DNA of 37,965 nucleotides from the NCBI GenBank assembly GCA_903834925.1, contig CAILLA010000275.1, positions 1 through 37,965 on the forward strand, written 5' to 3'. Positions 8,888 through 17,920 of this stretch are shown here, piece by piece. Position numbers and translations under genes: made by a program. Each line of letters opens with the position of its first letter. Position 1 is the stretch's first letter. Under the pieces are notes generated by a model that did no database searches, was not told where the DNA came from, and saw only the letters and a program-made list of their open reading frames with translations. This stretch comes from an uncultured Schlesneria sp. (GTDB lineage: Bacteria > Planctomycetota > Planctomycetia > Planctomycetales > Planctomycetaceae).

Positions 8888-8990
8888 GCCACTGCGTGAC
8901 CGTACTCGGTCACGCAGTGCTCTTCGATTGCACCGTAAAGCCACTAGTTCGGAGAACACTGCATCAGAGAAGACTCCGATGCAGTGGTAC
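8888..8990. repeat. Dispersed double-hairpin element
   Basis: The first hairpin has arms CACTGCGTGACCG and CGGTCACGCAGTG, nearly perfect. The second has CACTGCATC and GATGCAGTG around an AGAAGACTCC loop. It lies directly downstream of the dioxygenase stop and could be part of its 3' end. Confidence 0.85.
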
Positions 8991-9035
8991 GACCTGTTGA
9001 TTGTTTTTTGAGAATTGTAACGAAGCGAAGATTGC

Positions 9036-9060
9036 ACGGGCTGAAGCCCATGCTACGAAT
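9036..9060. repeat. Short hairpin repeat around GGGCTGAAGCCC
   Basis: A small palindrome with arms GGGCT and AGCCC is followed by ATGCTACGAAT. The form resembles short interspersed hairpins found between genes in many environmental bacteria. It lies in the 5' region of the EF-hand gene. Confidence 0.5.
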
Positions 9061-9097
9061 ACGAAAATGGCAATTTCTTGATAGCAGGAATTTTGAT

Positions 9098-9784
9098 ATG
9101 AGAACTTTGATTGGACTGGCGACGTTCGCGACGATTGGCGGCGCGTTGCTTGTCGTCGCATCAGCGGTCGCACAACCGCCCGGTCGACCCGATGGTGGAC
9201 GTGGGGAATCAGGGCCGGCACTTGAGGCATCCAAGTTTATCACTCGGATGATGACATATGACGCGAATCAGGATGGAAAACTTTCGAAGGATGAAGTGAC
9301 TGACGCCCGGTTATCCGCGATATTCGGACGCGCCGATACGGACAAGGATGGATTTGTCACAAAAGAAGAGATGAAAACGCTGATCGACAAAGAATATGCC
9401 AGCCACGGAATCGGCGGTCCTGGAGGTCGTGGACCCGGAGGGGGTGGTCCCGGTGGCGCTGGCGGTCGCGGACCAGGTGGACCAGGTGGACCTGGAGGGC
9501 CAGAAGTGGGTGGTCCTTCCCCTATTAGTCAGGTGTTGCCCAGCCGGGTTCAAGATGCATTGAACTTGTCGAGTGATCAGAAGGCCTCCGTTTTGGCTCT
9601 GCAAAAGGATGTCGACAAGCGTTTAGCCGAGATTTTGACCGCTGATCAAAGGCAGCAGTTAGAAGAATTGAAGAATCGTGGACCGGGCGGACCAGGTGGT
9701 CCAGGTGGAAATCGTGGACGCGACGGTGGGCCTGGCGGGCCACCCGGAGAACCGGGACGCCCCAGACGTCCAACAAATGACTAA
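9098..9784 (+). CDS. Secreted EF-hand protein with Gly/Pro-rich regions
   Basis: A 228-residue exported protein. Residues 1-25 form a signal peptide ending in SAVAQ. Two canonical EF-hand calcium loops are visible: D55-E66 (DANQDGKLSKDE) and D80-E91 (DTDKDGFVTKEE). They are followed by Gly-Pro-rich tracts (about 105-145 and 200-222) flanking a short helical segment that contains LNLSSDQKASVLALQKD. I chose the ATG at 9098 because AGGA lies 8 bases upstream and the signal peptide begins there; the frame opens at 8984. Such proteins are frequent in planctomycetes and probably bind calcium at the envelope. Partners are unknown. Confidence 0.85.
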   Translation: MRTLIGLATFATIGGALLVVASAVAQPPGRPDGGRGESGPALEASKFITRMMTYDANQDGKLSKDEVTDARLSAIFGRADTDKDGFVTKEEMKTLIDKEYASHGIGGPGGRGPGGGGPGGAGGRGPGGPGGPGGPEVGGPSPISQVLPSRVQDALNLSSDQKASVLALQKDVDKRLAEILTADQRQQLEELKNRGPGGPGGPGGNRGRDGGPGGPPGEPGRPRRPTND

Positions 9785-9801
9785 TTCCTGTCAGATTTCA
9801 A

Positions 9802-9829
9802 ATATCAGATATCAGAAATCAGAAATCAG
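9802..9829. repeat. Four tandem 7-bp units (ATATCAG/AAATCAG)
   Basis: Two copies of ATATCAG are followed by two of AAATCAG. This short A/T-rich tandem repeat lies just after the EF-hand gene stop. Confidence 0.7.
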
Positions 9830-9946
9830 ATTTAAAATTTCGCCTGGTGGGTTGTGTTCGATTGCATCGATTCCGCAAATTGCTCAGGCACAAAGAATCC
9901 AGGCTTCGATCGAGAGTTTCAATTCATTTCTCTGCGCGGAATGATC

Positions 9947-9952
9947 TATAAT
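9947..9952 (+). promoter_or_regulatory. Perfect TATAAT -10 hexamer just upstream of the FtsK-like gene
   Basis: TATAAT ends 10 bases before the GTG at 9963. A weak TTCATT at about 9923-9928 could be the -35 box with an 18-bp spacer. If this promoter is used, the GTG would be nearly leaderless. Otherwise translation begins at the ATG at 10014. Confidence 0.5.
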
Positions 9953-9962
9953 TACGAGTCGT

Positions 9963-12900
9963 GTGACAGGGGTTTCCAAACCCGCTTTTGAACAGCATGT
10001 CACGGTGCGGTTCATGTGGTTGGAAGCTGATGTCACACGTCTCGCCTGGGCGCTCTTCGAAGAGCGTCGACTGGGACGAGAATTCCTGCGGCACGATCTT
10101 CCCAGCAGATCACAATTCGGGCCTACTACTTTGTCTGACCAATTGACTCTGGCAACCGAACGGCAATTGCTCCAGACGCTGCTCGAACGAGTCAGCCTAC
10201 GGAGTAACGCTGAACAACAAATTGAATCCCGGCATGCGAACGAGGTCGCATCGGAACAGCAGCAGTATCAAAGCGTCTTTCAGCTTTTAACCGAGAATTA
10301 CGATTCCGAGCGGATCGAGCTTGATCAGAACCGCGACACGCAACTGGCGGACGTGGATCGACTTTGCCAGGGCAAATCGGCAGCGATTCAGGCGGAGTAC
10401 CGGGAGATTCTTTCGGTCACCGAACAACGATTTACTGCCGAAAATGCGTCGGCCGAAAAGGAACGGGATGAAGCCGTCTGGTTGGTTTCATCGCTACTTG
10501 ACGACGATTCGGATGGAAGCCCGCTTCAGCGTTTACAAGTCACCGAAGCGGCGGTCTCGGCGGCGGAAATCGAACTGAAGACGGGAATTCAGAGTGTTGA
10601 TTCAGGTTATGAAAAGGTGGTTTCGTTTCTCCAGCGGAGTCATATGTGGAGCGAGCCGACGGATGTCGAGCCAACGATTCAACGATCAACCGTCGACACG
10701 ATGAAAACGGCTTGTCTTTCCGCGATCAGTGCCGGAGAACCGTTGCAAAGCCGGGTTATGGGCCGCGTTCTTCCAAGGTTGTTTATCGGGATTGTTCCGC
10801 TGGTTCTGTTTCTCGTAATTACTGGGGGACTGTTCGGGGTGATCTGGGGTCTGGTGAATCCCACACTTTTGCAGCTCAAGTTAAAGCCAACGGATCGTGA
10901 CTGGTTGTTAATCGCAGCCGGAGTATCGGCAGCGGTCAGTCTTTTATCGATGTTTTTCCTGCATCTGTACGCCACGCACCGGACCTTGCCCGATTATGAC
11001 GAGCTCGTTCAACAGCGAGTGAATGCTCAATTCGCGTTTTCGGTCTGGGAGAAGATTTCGAAGACCGAGCTGAACATGCTCGAGGCCGAATGCTCGCATC
11101 TGCATGAATTGCGCGTGAAGCGACGTGACTCGGCCTTGGCGGGTGCGGAATCAAAGCATCGAACGCGCGTTGCCGAAGCGGAACGAATTTATACAACCAC
11201 GTTGCAAAAGGCTCATGCGACATTTCCAACTCGTTTGAACGAAGTTGAGACCCAGCGAACAAGTCAGCGAGCTGCGATCGAAAAGAAATATCAAGTTGAT
11301 TCACAAGACATGGTCTTCCGTCGCGAGGCGGATTTTCGGAAATTGCAATCGGAGTTTGACGCTCGTATGGCCACCAGCCGCCAGCGTTATCAGCAAACCT
11401 GGATTGAACTGATTCGTGCCTGGCAAACGGATCTCACCAACTTCGGCAGAGTGAGCGATTCATTGTGTGCTGCCGCGAGTGAAATCTGTCCGACCTGGGA
11501 CATCGTCTCCGGCGATAAAAGGCCGTATCCCGAGATCTCGCCACCGGTCCTTTGCCTTGGTCGAATCGAAGCAGATCTCGATATGGTGGAAGGAGGGCTA
11601 TCGTCCAATCCACGACTGAAAGCGGATCGCCAGAAATTTGACGTTCCGGTCCTGTTGCCATTGCTCGAACGTCCATCACTGGTACTGAAGGCGACGGGTC
11701 AGGGGCGCGAAGCCGCCGTCAAGACGTTACAGACGACGATGCTGCGTTTCTTGACATCCCTGCCACCTGGCAAAGTCCGTTTTACAATCCTCGATCCCGT
11801 TGGTCTTGGGGCGAACTTCGCCGCGTTCATGCATCTGGCGGATTTTGATGAACTGCTCGTAACGAGCCGGATCTGGACCGAACCTGCACAAATCGAAAAA
11901 CGACTGGCGGATCTGACAGAGCACATGGAAACTGTGCTTCAAACGTATCTCAGAAACGAATTCGCCACGATTGACGAATATAACCGTTTCGCGGGAGAAG
12001 TGGCCGAGCCATACCGAGTACTTGTCATTGCGAATTTCCCCGTGAACTTTACGGACATCGCGCTGCGAAGACTCGTCAGTATTGCCGAAGGAGGAAGTCG
12101 ATGCGGTGTGTATGTGATGATGAGTTTCGATAAATCACAAGAACTTCCTCGCAGCTTCACGCCAGCAGACCTGGAAAAACATGCGACCGTTCTGGAGTGG
12201 TCTGATGAAGGTTTTCGTCTGAACGACCCTGATCTGGCAGTCTGGCCGCTAGCGCTGGATGCTCCTCCGCCCGCCGAAGACTTCGGACACATTGTCCGAT
12301 TGGCGGGCCAGCATGCTCGAGATGTTCGTCGTGTCGAGGTTCCATTCGAGCGCGTGGCACCAGCGGCGGATCAGTTCTGGGCCAGCGACAGTCGCAAGGG
12401 GATCGATGTCCCGGTGGGCCGAGCCGGTGCCACCAAGTTGCAAAATCTTCGCTTAGGTAAAGGAACATCGCAGCATGTTCTTGTCGCCGGTAAAACCGGG
12501 TCTGGTAAGTCGACACTGTTGCATGCCTTAATTACGAATCTGGCACTTTATTACAGTCCCACCGAGGTCGAGTTTTACCTGATCGACTTTAAGAAAGGGG
12601 TCGAATTCAAGGTCTATGCCGAGCAGCGGCTGCCTCATGCTCGCGTGATTGCGATCGAAAGTGATCGCGAATTTGGTGTCAGTGTTCTCGAACGACTGGA
12701 CGCCTTGCTGCGCGACCGAGGCGAACTGTTCCGTGAGGCAGGTGTGCAGGACATTGCCGGTTTCCGCGATGCTCGCCCCAATGTTGTGATGCCGAGAACA
12801 TTGCTACTTGTTGACGAATTTCAAGAATTCTTCATCGAAGACGATGCCTTATCACAGCAGGCTTCCTTGTTGCTGGACCGGTTGATTCGGCAAGGGCGTG

Positions 12901-14330
12901 CGTTTGGTGTGCATATTATGCTTGGTTCACAAACACTGGCGGGGGCGTACTCGCTGGCGCGAAGTACACTGGGCCAGGTCGCTGTCCGAATTGCATTACA
13001 ATGTAGTGAAACGGATGCGCATTTAATTCTGAGTGAAGAAAACACCGCCGCGCGGCTGCTCACGCGACCGGGTGAAGCGATCTATAACGATGCCAATGGA
13101 CTGATCGAAGGAAATCACCCATTCCAGGTCGTCTGGCTGGGTGAAGAACAACGCGCCGGCTATTTGAAGACCATCCGGGAGGAAGCGTCAGGGCAAGGCA
13201 ACCGAGGACGTTGCACCGACGACATTCAAAAGATGTCGCAGGTTCCTCCCCTTGTTTTCGAAGGAAATATTCCTGCCGACCCAACAGCGAATCGTCGGCT
13301 GCAACGAGTCGTCGCCAAGAGCAAACAAGCTGTTCAACATGCCGCTAGCGAAATTCGTGCGTCGATCGATTCTCCCTGGACCTGCTGGCTGGGTGATTCG
13401 GTCTCACTCGGTGGGCCGTTGGAACTGAGTTTCGGCTTGCGGGAAGGGAATAACGTTTTGATCGTCGGTCGCGACGACAAGGCGGCACTGGGACTCATGG
13501 CAACGACCGTCCTGGCGCTTGGTGCCCAGGCTGTCACGAATGGAACGAATGTCACAAGTATTTATGTCCTTGATGGTAGTCTTCCGAATAGCGATTCCGC
13601 CCAGACCTGGCGGCAGATGACGAATGTCTGGAAGCCTGATGCGGCCCCGACATTTGATGGTGTCGGCGATGCCAGCCCGGTCATCAAAGTCGTTGCGCCA
13701 AAAGAGACGCCGTCAGCAATCAATGACATCATCGCAGAATTGCATCGTCGAGTTGACGAGCCTGGTCCGCCCGTATTCCTCTATGTCTATGATCTCGCCC
13801 GGTTTCGCGATCTCCGAAAATCCGAAGATGACTTTGGGTTTAGCAGTGGAGGTGATAAGGAGGCGAACACCGCTCAACTCTTCAGTGAAATTTTACGTGA
13901 GGGGCCTGCTGCGGGGATCTTTACGTTTGCGTGGGTCGATAGCTATCAGACGGCCCAACGCTGGCTTGCTCGCGATCAGATGAACCGGTTTGAGCATCGG
14001 GTCTTGTTTGCGATGAACGCCAACGATTCGTCCAGTCTTGTCGACAGCCCGATGGCTGGGCGGCTCGGTGAAAACCGTGCACTGCTCTATCGCGGCGATG
14101 CTGGAACGCTTGAAAAATTCCGTCCGTTTTCACCGCCGACTTCAGGTTGGCTTGGCCAGCTGTCAACGACAGGCACTCGGGCGAATCAGTCGGTAGTGAT
14201 GCCGGGGAACGGAACAGCCTCCCCTGCCCCGGCAATGGTTGTTGCGAATCACTTGAACAGATCGGCTGTGATAGCGGATTCTGATCTTGCGGCTGACTTG
14301 CCAAGTATTGATGAATTAAAAATTGAGTAA
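9963..14330 (+). CDS. FtsK/SpoIIIE-type ATPase, membrane-anchored, three tandem ATPase-like modules
   Basis: A 1455-residue protein. Residues about 85-220 and 350-480 are charged and heptad-rich, so probably coiled coil. They flank two membrane segments at about 270-298 and 314-337. Three ATPase-like modules follow. The first (about 560-730) has a degenerate P-loop (KATGQGREAAV). The second (about 815-1075) is canonical, with GKTGSGKST at 843-851 and TLLLVDEF at about 946-953. The third (about 1145-1390) has a degenerate loop (VGRDDKAALG) and FLYVYDLARF. One active module between inactive ones recalls EssC-like secretion ATPases as well as DNA translocases. No ESX/WXG100 gene is adjacent, so the cargo (DNA or protein) is undecided. 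The start may be GTG 9963 or ATG 10014. Confidence 0.85.
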   Translation: MTGVSKPAFEQHVTVRFMWLEADVTRLAWALFEERRLGREFLRHDLPSRSQFGPTTLSDQLTLATERQLLQTLLERVSLRSNAEQQIESRHANEVASEQQQYQSVFQLLTENYDSERIELDQNRDTQLADVDRLCQGKSAAIQAEYREILSVTEQRFTAENASAEKERDEAVWLVSSLLDDDSDGSPLQRLQVTEAAVSAAEIELKTGIQSVDSGYEKVVSFLQRSHMWSEPTDVEPTIQRSTVDTMKTACLSAISAGEPLQSRVMGRVLPRLFIGIVPLVLFLVITGGLFGVIWGLVNPTLLQLKLKPTDRDWLLIAAGVSAAVSLLSMFFLHLYATHRTLPDYDELVQQRVNAQFAFSVWEKISKTELNMLEAECSHLHELRVKRRDSALAGAESKHRTRVAEAERIYTTTLQKAHATFPTRLNEVETQRTSQRAAIEKKYQVDSQDMVFRREADFRKLQSEFDARMATSRQRYQQTWIELIRAWQTDLTNFGRVSDSLCAAASEICPTWDIVSGDKRPYPEISPPVLCLGRIEADLDMVEGGLSSNPRLKADRQKFDVPVLLPLLERPSLVLKATGQGREAAVKTLQTTMLRFLTSLPPGKVRFTILDPVGLGANFAAFMHLADFDELLVTSRIWTEPAQIEKRLADLTEHMETVLQTYLRNEFATIDEYNRFAGEVAEPYRVLVIANFPVNFTDIALRRLVSIAEGGSRCGVYVMMSFDKSQELPRSFTPADLEKHATVLEWSDEGFRLNDPDLAVWPLALDAPPPAEDFGHIVRLAGQHARDVRRVEVPFERVAPAADQFWASDSRKGIDVPVGRAGATKLQNLRLGKGTSQHVLVAGKTGSGKSTLLHALITNLALYYSPTEVEFYLIDFKKGVEFKVYAEQRLPHARVIAIESDREFGVSVLERLDALLRDRGELFREAGVQDIAGFRDARPNVVMPRTLLLVDEFQEFFIEDDALSQQASLLLDRLIRQGRAFGVHIMLGSQTLAGAYSLARSTLGQVAVRIALQCSETDAHLILSEENTAARLLTRPGEAIYNDANGLIEGNHPFQVVWLGEEQRAGYLKTIREEASGQGNRGRCTDDIQKMSQVPPLVFEGNIPADPTANRRLQRVVAKSKQAVQHAASEIRASIDSPWTCWLGDSVSLGGPLELSFGLREGNNVLIVGRDDKAALGLMATTVLALGAQAVTNGTNVTSIYVLDGSLPNSDSAQTWRQMTNVWKPDAAPTFDGVGDASPVIKVVAPKETPSAINDIIAELHRRVDEPGPPVFLYVYDLARFRDLRKSEDDFGFSSGGDKEANTAQLFSEILREGPAAGIFTFAWVDSYQTAQRWLARDQMNRFEHRVLFAMNANDSSSLVDSPMAGRLGENRALLYRGDAGTLEKFRPFSPPTSGWLGQLSTTGTRANQSVVMPGNGTASPAPAMVVANHLNRSAVIADSDLAADLPSIDELKIE

Positions 14331-14336
14331 GCCCGC

Positions 14337-14717
14337 TTATGACTTTGGTGATTCTTGGGGTTTGTCAACGGAAGGGATATAGCGATTGGTCAATTCGGCA
14401 TAGTCTTCACGAACTGGACTGAAGACATCCAGTACAACACAGGGTCCACCGACAGCGACGGCCCGGTGTTTCACATTTGGCGGAATCAAAAACATTGCCC
14501 CCGCCTGGCACAATCGAGTTTCCTCGCCGATGGTCAATTGCAATGTTCCCTTGATTAGCATGCCACCTTGTTCGTGTGGATGCGAATGGAGGGGGACTTC
14601 AGCTCCGTCATCCATTTCCAGGTACGAAAGCATCATGTTCTCGCCGAATGGGGTTCGCATACGACAACCAGGAACCGGCTCGATGTGCTGAAACTGCGAG
14701 ATATCGATGAAACCCAT
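14337..14717 (-). CDS. Cupin-domain protein
   Basis: A 126-residue single cupin barrel. Motif 1 contains HSHPHEQGGMLIKG (about 42-55) with the metal-binding His and Glu residues. Motif 2 is GAMFLIPPNVKHRAV (about 73-87) with the second His. A small beta-barrel of this size usually binds a divalent metal and acts as an isomerase, dioxygenase or sensor; the substrate cannot be read from sequence. Its stop lies 6 bp from the stop of the FtsK-like gene on the other strand. The Ser/Pro-rich end (DKPQESPKS) looks disordered. Confidence 0.85.
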   Translation of the reverse strand: MGFIDISQFQHIEPVPGCRMRTPFGENMMLSYLEMDDGAEVPLHSHPHEQGGMLIKGTLQLTIGEETRLCQAGAMFLIPPNVKHRAVAVGGPCVVLDVFSPVREDYAELTNRYIPSVDKPQESPKS

Positions 14718-14842
14718 GGTGTTTTCCTTCAGGGCATTTATGGCTTTTGAATGACTGATTCAAGGGACGAATGATAGCGCATGCTACAAGGAGATAAATT
14801 GAATCTCAAACGATCGAGGGCGGCGTGCGACGTCCGATTACG

Positions 14843-16357
14843 TTATTCAGGAATCGGATCATTCCGGTGAATTGTCGTCGCCTCCCAGATCGCTTCGTCT
14901 GTTGTTTGATCGTATGTCAGGATGCGATGGGCACTGTTTGGTGCTAACGGAGCATTGTTTGTGGGGAGCCATTTTCGATGCGCGGCAATCACTGTCGCAT
15001 GTTCGGGCTTTGCCGCGACATTGTGCCATTCATGTGGATCATGCTCCATGTTATAGAGCTCTTCGCTGTCGTCAGCGTACCGGATGTATCGCCATCGTTC
15101 GCTGCGAATTCCATGATTTCCGGGGTTGTGCGACGTGATTGCCGGGCGATCTCGCTTGGTACTGGCATTGTTCAACTGTGGAACCAGGCTGATTCCTTCC
15201 AAATCCGTTCGACCAGTCAGTCCGCACAAATCAATCAGCGTCGGATAGAGATCAAGCAATTCTGCCGGTTGCATGCACCGTCCACCGTTGCTCACACCCG
15301 GGCCAGAGATGATTAACGGCACGCGAGTGCTTCGCTCCCATAACGAGTTCTTGCCAGTAATCCCTTTTTCACCCAGATGCCATCCGTGGTCGCCCCAGAG
15401 GACGACGATCGTATTCTCGGAAAGTCCCGCCTCATCCAGGGCATCGAGCAACCGGCCAACCTGAGAATCAACAAAACTGGTACAGGCCAGGTACGATCGA
15501 ACCAGGTTCCGCCATTGATGATTCTCTTTAACCCACTTCAATCGTGGCTCGGGAAGGCTCCAGTGCAGATACCAGGAGAAGCGAGGCGTATCGTTGCGAT
15601 CGTCTTCTTTGACAAGCGGAAGAACGGTGTCATCGTCGGGATAAAGGTCGAACCAGCGCTGCGTGGCATAGCAGGGGACGTGTGGCAGGAAGAATCCTGT
15701 CGACAGGAAGAATGGTTTGTCCTTCGGTGCAGACTTGATTTGCTCGACCGCCCAACTGGCGATCTGATAATCACCCTTTTCTTCGTCCTTATGTGGAAAC
15801 ATGCCCCAGTCCATTAAGGGGTGATTTCCCATCGGTGTCGACCCGATCAATTTCTTCTTAGGGGTCGCACCGACGGTGCTGCCTGGTCCCCAGACATCGA
15901 ACTCCTTTGCCCGTTGCTGTGGCCCGCCAAAATCTCCGTGATAGATTTTTCCTGCACTCAGCGTCCGATAGCCGTTGGCTTGAAAATGTTGTGGCAGCGC
16001 GACTCGGTCCTTCCATTGATCGAGTGAACGGAACGAAGGAGCCAACCCGTAGACGCCGGTTGTGGTGGGCCTCAGCCCCAGCAGTAAGCTGGTTCGCGAC
16101 GGACAACAGAGCGGTGCCTGGCAATGGGCATTCAGAAATGCCGTACCCCGATTGGCAAGCCGATCGATCTGTGGAGTCTTCGCCAGCGGATGGCCGCCGA
16201 ACGCACCAATCCAATCGTTTTGATCATCAATTGCAATGAACAACACATTGGGTTTAGCTTTGCCCGATGGGTTCAAGGTGTCCGCAGCGGGTAACTGATT
16301 AAGCGTCCCTCCAAGCAGGCAACACGCTGCGAAAATCAAATGTCGAAAACGAAACAT
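14843..16357 (-). CDS. Sulfatase, iduronate-2-sulfatase-like, exported
   Basis: A 504-residue type I sulfatase with an N-terminal signal peptide (FRFRHLIFAACCLLGG). Conserved parts are NVLFIAIDDQNDW (paired Asp metal ligands, about 44-45), the C-x-P-x-R activation motif CCPSRTSLLLG (formylglycine Cys at about 84) and the C-terminal DHGWHLGEKG. It should hydrolyse sulfate esters of polysaccharides in the periplasm after an anaerobic or FGE-type enzyme converts the Cys. A GTG at 16360 is one codon upstream; the ATG at 16357 is preferred. It follows a DUF1501 gene by 36 bp in the same operon. Planctomycetes are known for many such sulfatases. Confidence 0.9.
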   Translation of the reverse strand: MFRFRHLIFAACCLLGGTLNQLPAADTLNPSGKAKPNVLFIAIDDQNDWIGAFGGHPLAKTPQIDRLANRGTAFLNAHCQAPLCCPSRTSLLLGLRPTTTGVYGLAPSFRSLDQWKDRVALPQHFQANGYRTLSAGKIYHGDFGGPQQRAKEFDVWGPGSTVGATPKKKLIGSTPMGNHPLMDWGMFPHKDEEKGDYQIASWAVEQIKSAPKDKPFFLSTGFFLPHVPCYATQRWFDLYPDDDTVLPLVKEDDRNDTPRFSWYLHWSLPEPRLKWVKENHQWRNLVRSYLACTSFVDSQVGRLLDALDEAGLSENTIVVLWGDHGWHLGEKGITGKNSLWERSTRVPLIISGPGVSNGGRCMQPAELLDLYPTLIDLCGLTGRTDLEGISLVPQLNNASTKRDRPAITSHNPGNHGIRSERWRYIRYADDSEELYNMEHDPHEWHNVAAKPEHATVIAAHRKWLPTNNAPLAPNSAHRILTYDQTTDEAIWEATTIHRNDPIPE

Positions 16358-16393
16358 CACAGTGATTCACCGCTAAGAAAATTGTCTGGCGTT

Positions 16394-17815
16394 TTACGCA
16401 AGGATCGATTGAATGACCTGCCCGCGACTGACCGCATGCGAACGTCTCTGGATATCAAAAAACTCGGTATCAGGAGTGAAACCCAGGCAATGCAGGATCG
16501 TGGCCGTCAGGTCTTCTGGTGCCACGCGTCCCGATCGCGGATAGGCACCAATTTCGTCTGAGGCACCGTGGATAATACCACCTTGAATTCCACCTCCAGC
16601 AAGAGCAATCGAAAAGACCGATCCCCAATGGTCACGGCCACCGCCTCCATTCATCTTTGGAGTTCGGCCGAATTCGGACATGCAGACGACGAGCGTTTCA
16701 TCGAGCAATCCTCGTTCGCTCAGGTCGTCCAGCAATGCCGAAAACGCATCATCGGTCGGCGGCACAAGCACGTTCTTCAAGCGATTGGTCTCGTCGGCGT
16801 GCGAGTCCCAGCAGGGTTTGTCCGTCGGCTCGTCAGCCCCGCGATACCAGTTGACCTGAACCAGTCGGACCTGAGCCTCGATCAAACGCCTCGCCAGCAA
16901 ACAGCTTTGACCAAACTGAGTGGAACCGTATCGACCGCGAGTCTCTGGTCGCTCGGCAGAGAGATCAAACGCTCCGCGTGATGCCGCTGAAGCTAACACG
17001 CCATAGGCCCGTTGTTGCTGTTCGTCGAATGTCTTTGCGAAACTATCGAGAGAAGTCGACGCTTGCTGCCGATCAATCGCCCGAACAAGGTCACGTCGAA
17101 CCGATAGTCTTTCCAGCGAAACATCACTCGGCAACTGAAACTCGGTGATCCGATAATCAGGCGAAGCAGGGGCACACCGAAACAACCAGGGGTCAGCAAC
17201 GTGACCGAGCATCCCGCCATCCTGTCCTGGCCAGGTCGAGCCATCGGTGTTGAAGATGTGATGCGGCAAACGAACTGATGTTGGCAGATTCCTGGCCGGC
17301 GGCATCAGACGCTGCAGGACCGCTCCCCAATTCGGCCAATCATTTGGTGGACCCGGATTGGCGTTTTCAGCATTCATTGGTAAATGCGGCCGACCGGTCA
17401 GCATGTAATAGCCGCTCGACGAATGAGCGTTGTCGTTGGTCGAAACCGCTCGCAGCACGGCCAGCTTGTCGGCTCGCAATGCCAGTTTCGGCATCAACTC
17501 GCCAAACCGAACGTCGGGAATCGTGGTGGCGATCGAACCGATCTGGCCACGGACTTCGTTCGGCGCATCCGGCTTCGGGTCCCACGTGGAATGTTGAGGA
17601 GGTCCACCCATCAGGAACAGGACGATGCACGATTTCGCCTTCCCCGTCGATGGCCTGATGATCGCGTTCGAAGTCGATTCAACTGCTCGTGCCGATGGCG
17701 ATTTCAACAGTTGACTCAGTGACAATCCGCAAGCACCAAGTCCGCCGATTCGCATCAGTTCACGACGCGAAACTCCATCGCACAAAGATACTCCTGAGGA
17801 TTGTAAGCTGATCAT
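16394..17815 (-). CDS. DUF1501 family protein, Tat-exported (1)
   Basis: A 473-residue protein of the planctomycete-enriched DUF1501 family. The N-terminus has a twin-arginine signal (VSRRELMRIGGLGACGLSLS). The core contains SCIVLFLMGGPPQHSTWDPK near residue 65 and the conserved metal-site-like SEFGRTPKMNGGGGRDHWG near residue 370. The family resembles the alkaline phosphatase/sulfatase superfamily in its metal motifs, but no reaction is established. AAAGGAGG lies 7 bases before the ATG, a strong ribosome site. It is the middle gene of DUF1501 > DUF1501 > sulfatase. The usual DUF1549/DUF1553 cytochrome partner is absent here. Confidence 0.9.
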   Translation of the reverse strand: MISLQSSGVSLCDGVSRRELMRIGGLGACGLSLSQLLKSPSARAVESTSNAIIRPSTGKAKSCIVLFLMGGPPQHSTWDPKPDAPNEVRGQIGSIATTIPDVRFGELMPKLALRADKLAVLRAVSTNDNAHSSSGYYMLTGRPHLPMNAENANPGPPNDWPNWGAVLQRLMPPARNLPTSVRLPHHIFNTDGSTWPGQDGGMLGHVADPWLFRCAPASPDYRITEFQLPSDVSLERLSVRRDLVRAIDRQQASTSLDSFAKTFDEQQQRAYGVLASAASRGAFDLSAERPETRGRYGSTQFGQSCLLARRLIEAQVRLVQVNWYRGADEPTDKPCWDSHADETNRLKNVLVPPTDDAFSALLDDLSERGLLDETLVVCMSEFGRTPKMNGGGGRDHWGSVFSIALAGGGIQGGIIHGASDEIGAYPRSGRVAPEDLTATILHCLGFTPDTEFFDIQRRSHAVSRGQVIQSILA

Positions 17816-17920
17816 CCATCATCCTCCTTTTGACGCACCTGTCGTTGTCAATGTCGCCAAAGTTCCTTGAGTTCATTGAGCGAGAGTTTCTCACGATCCG
17901 CTTGCGGCGGCTGGCCGGCC

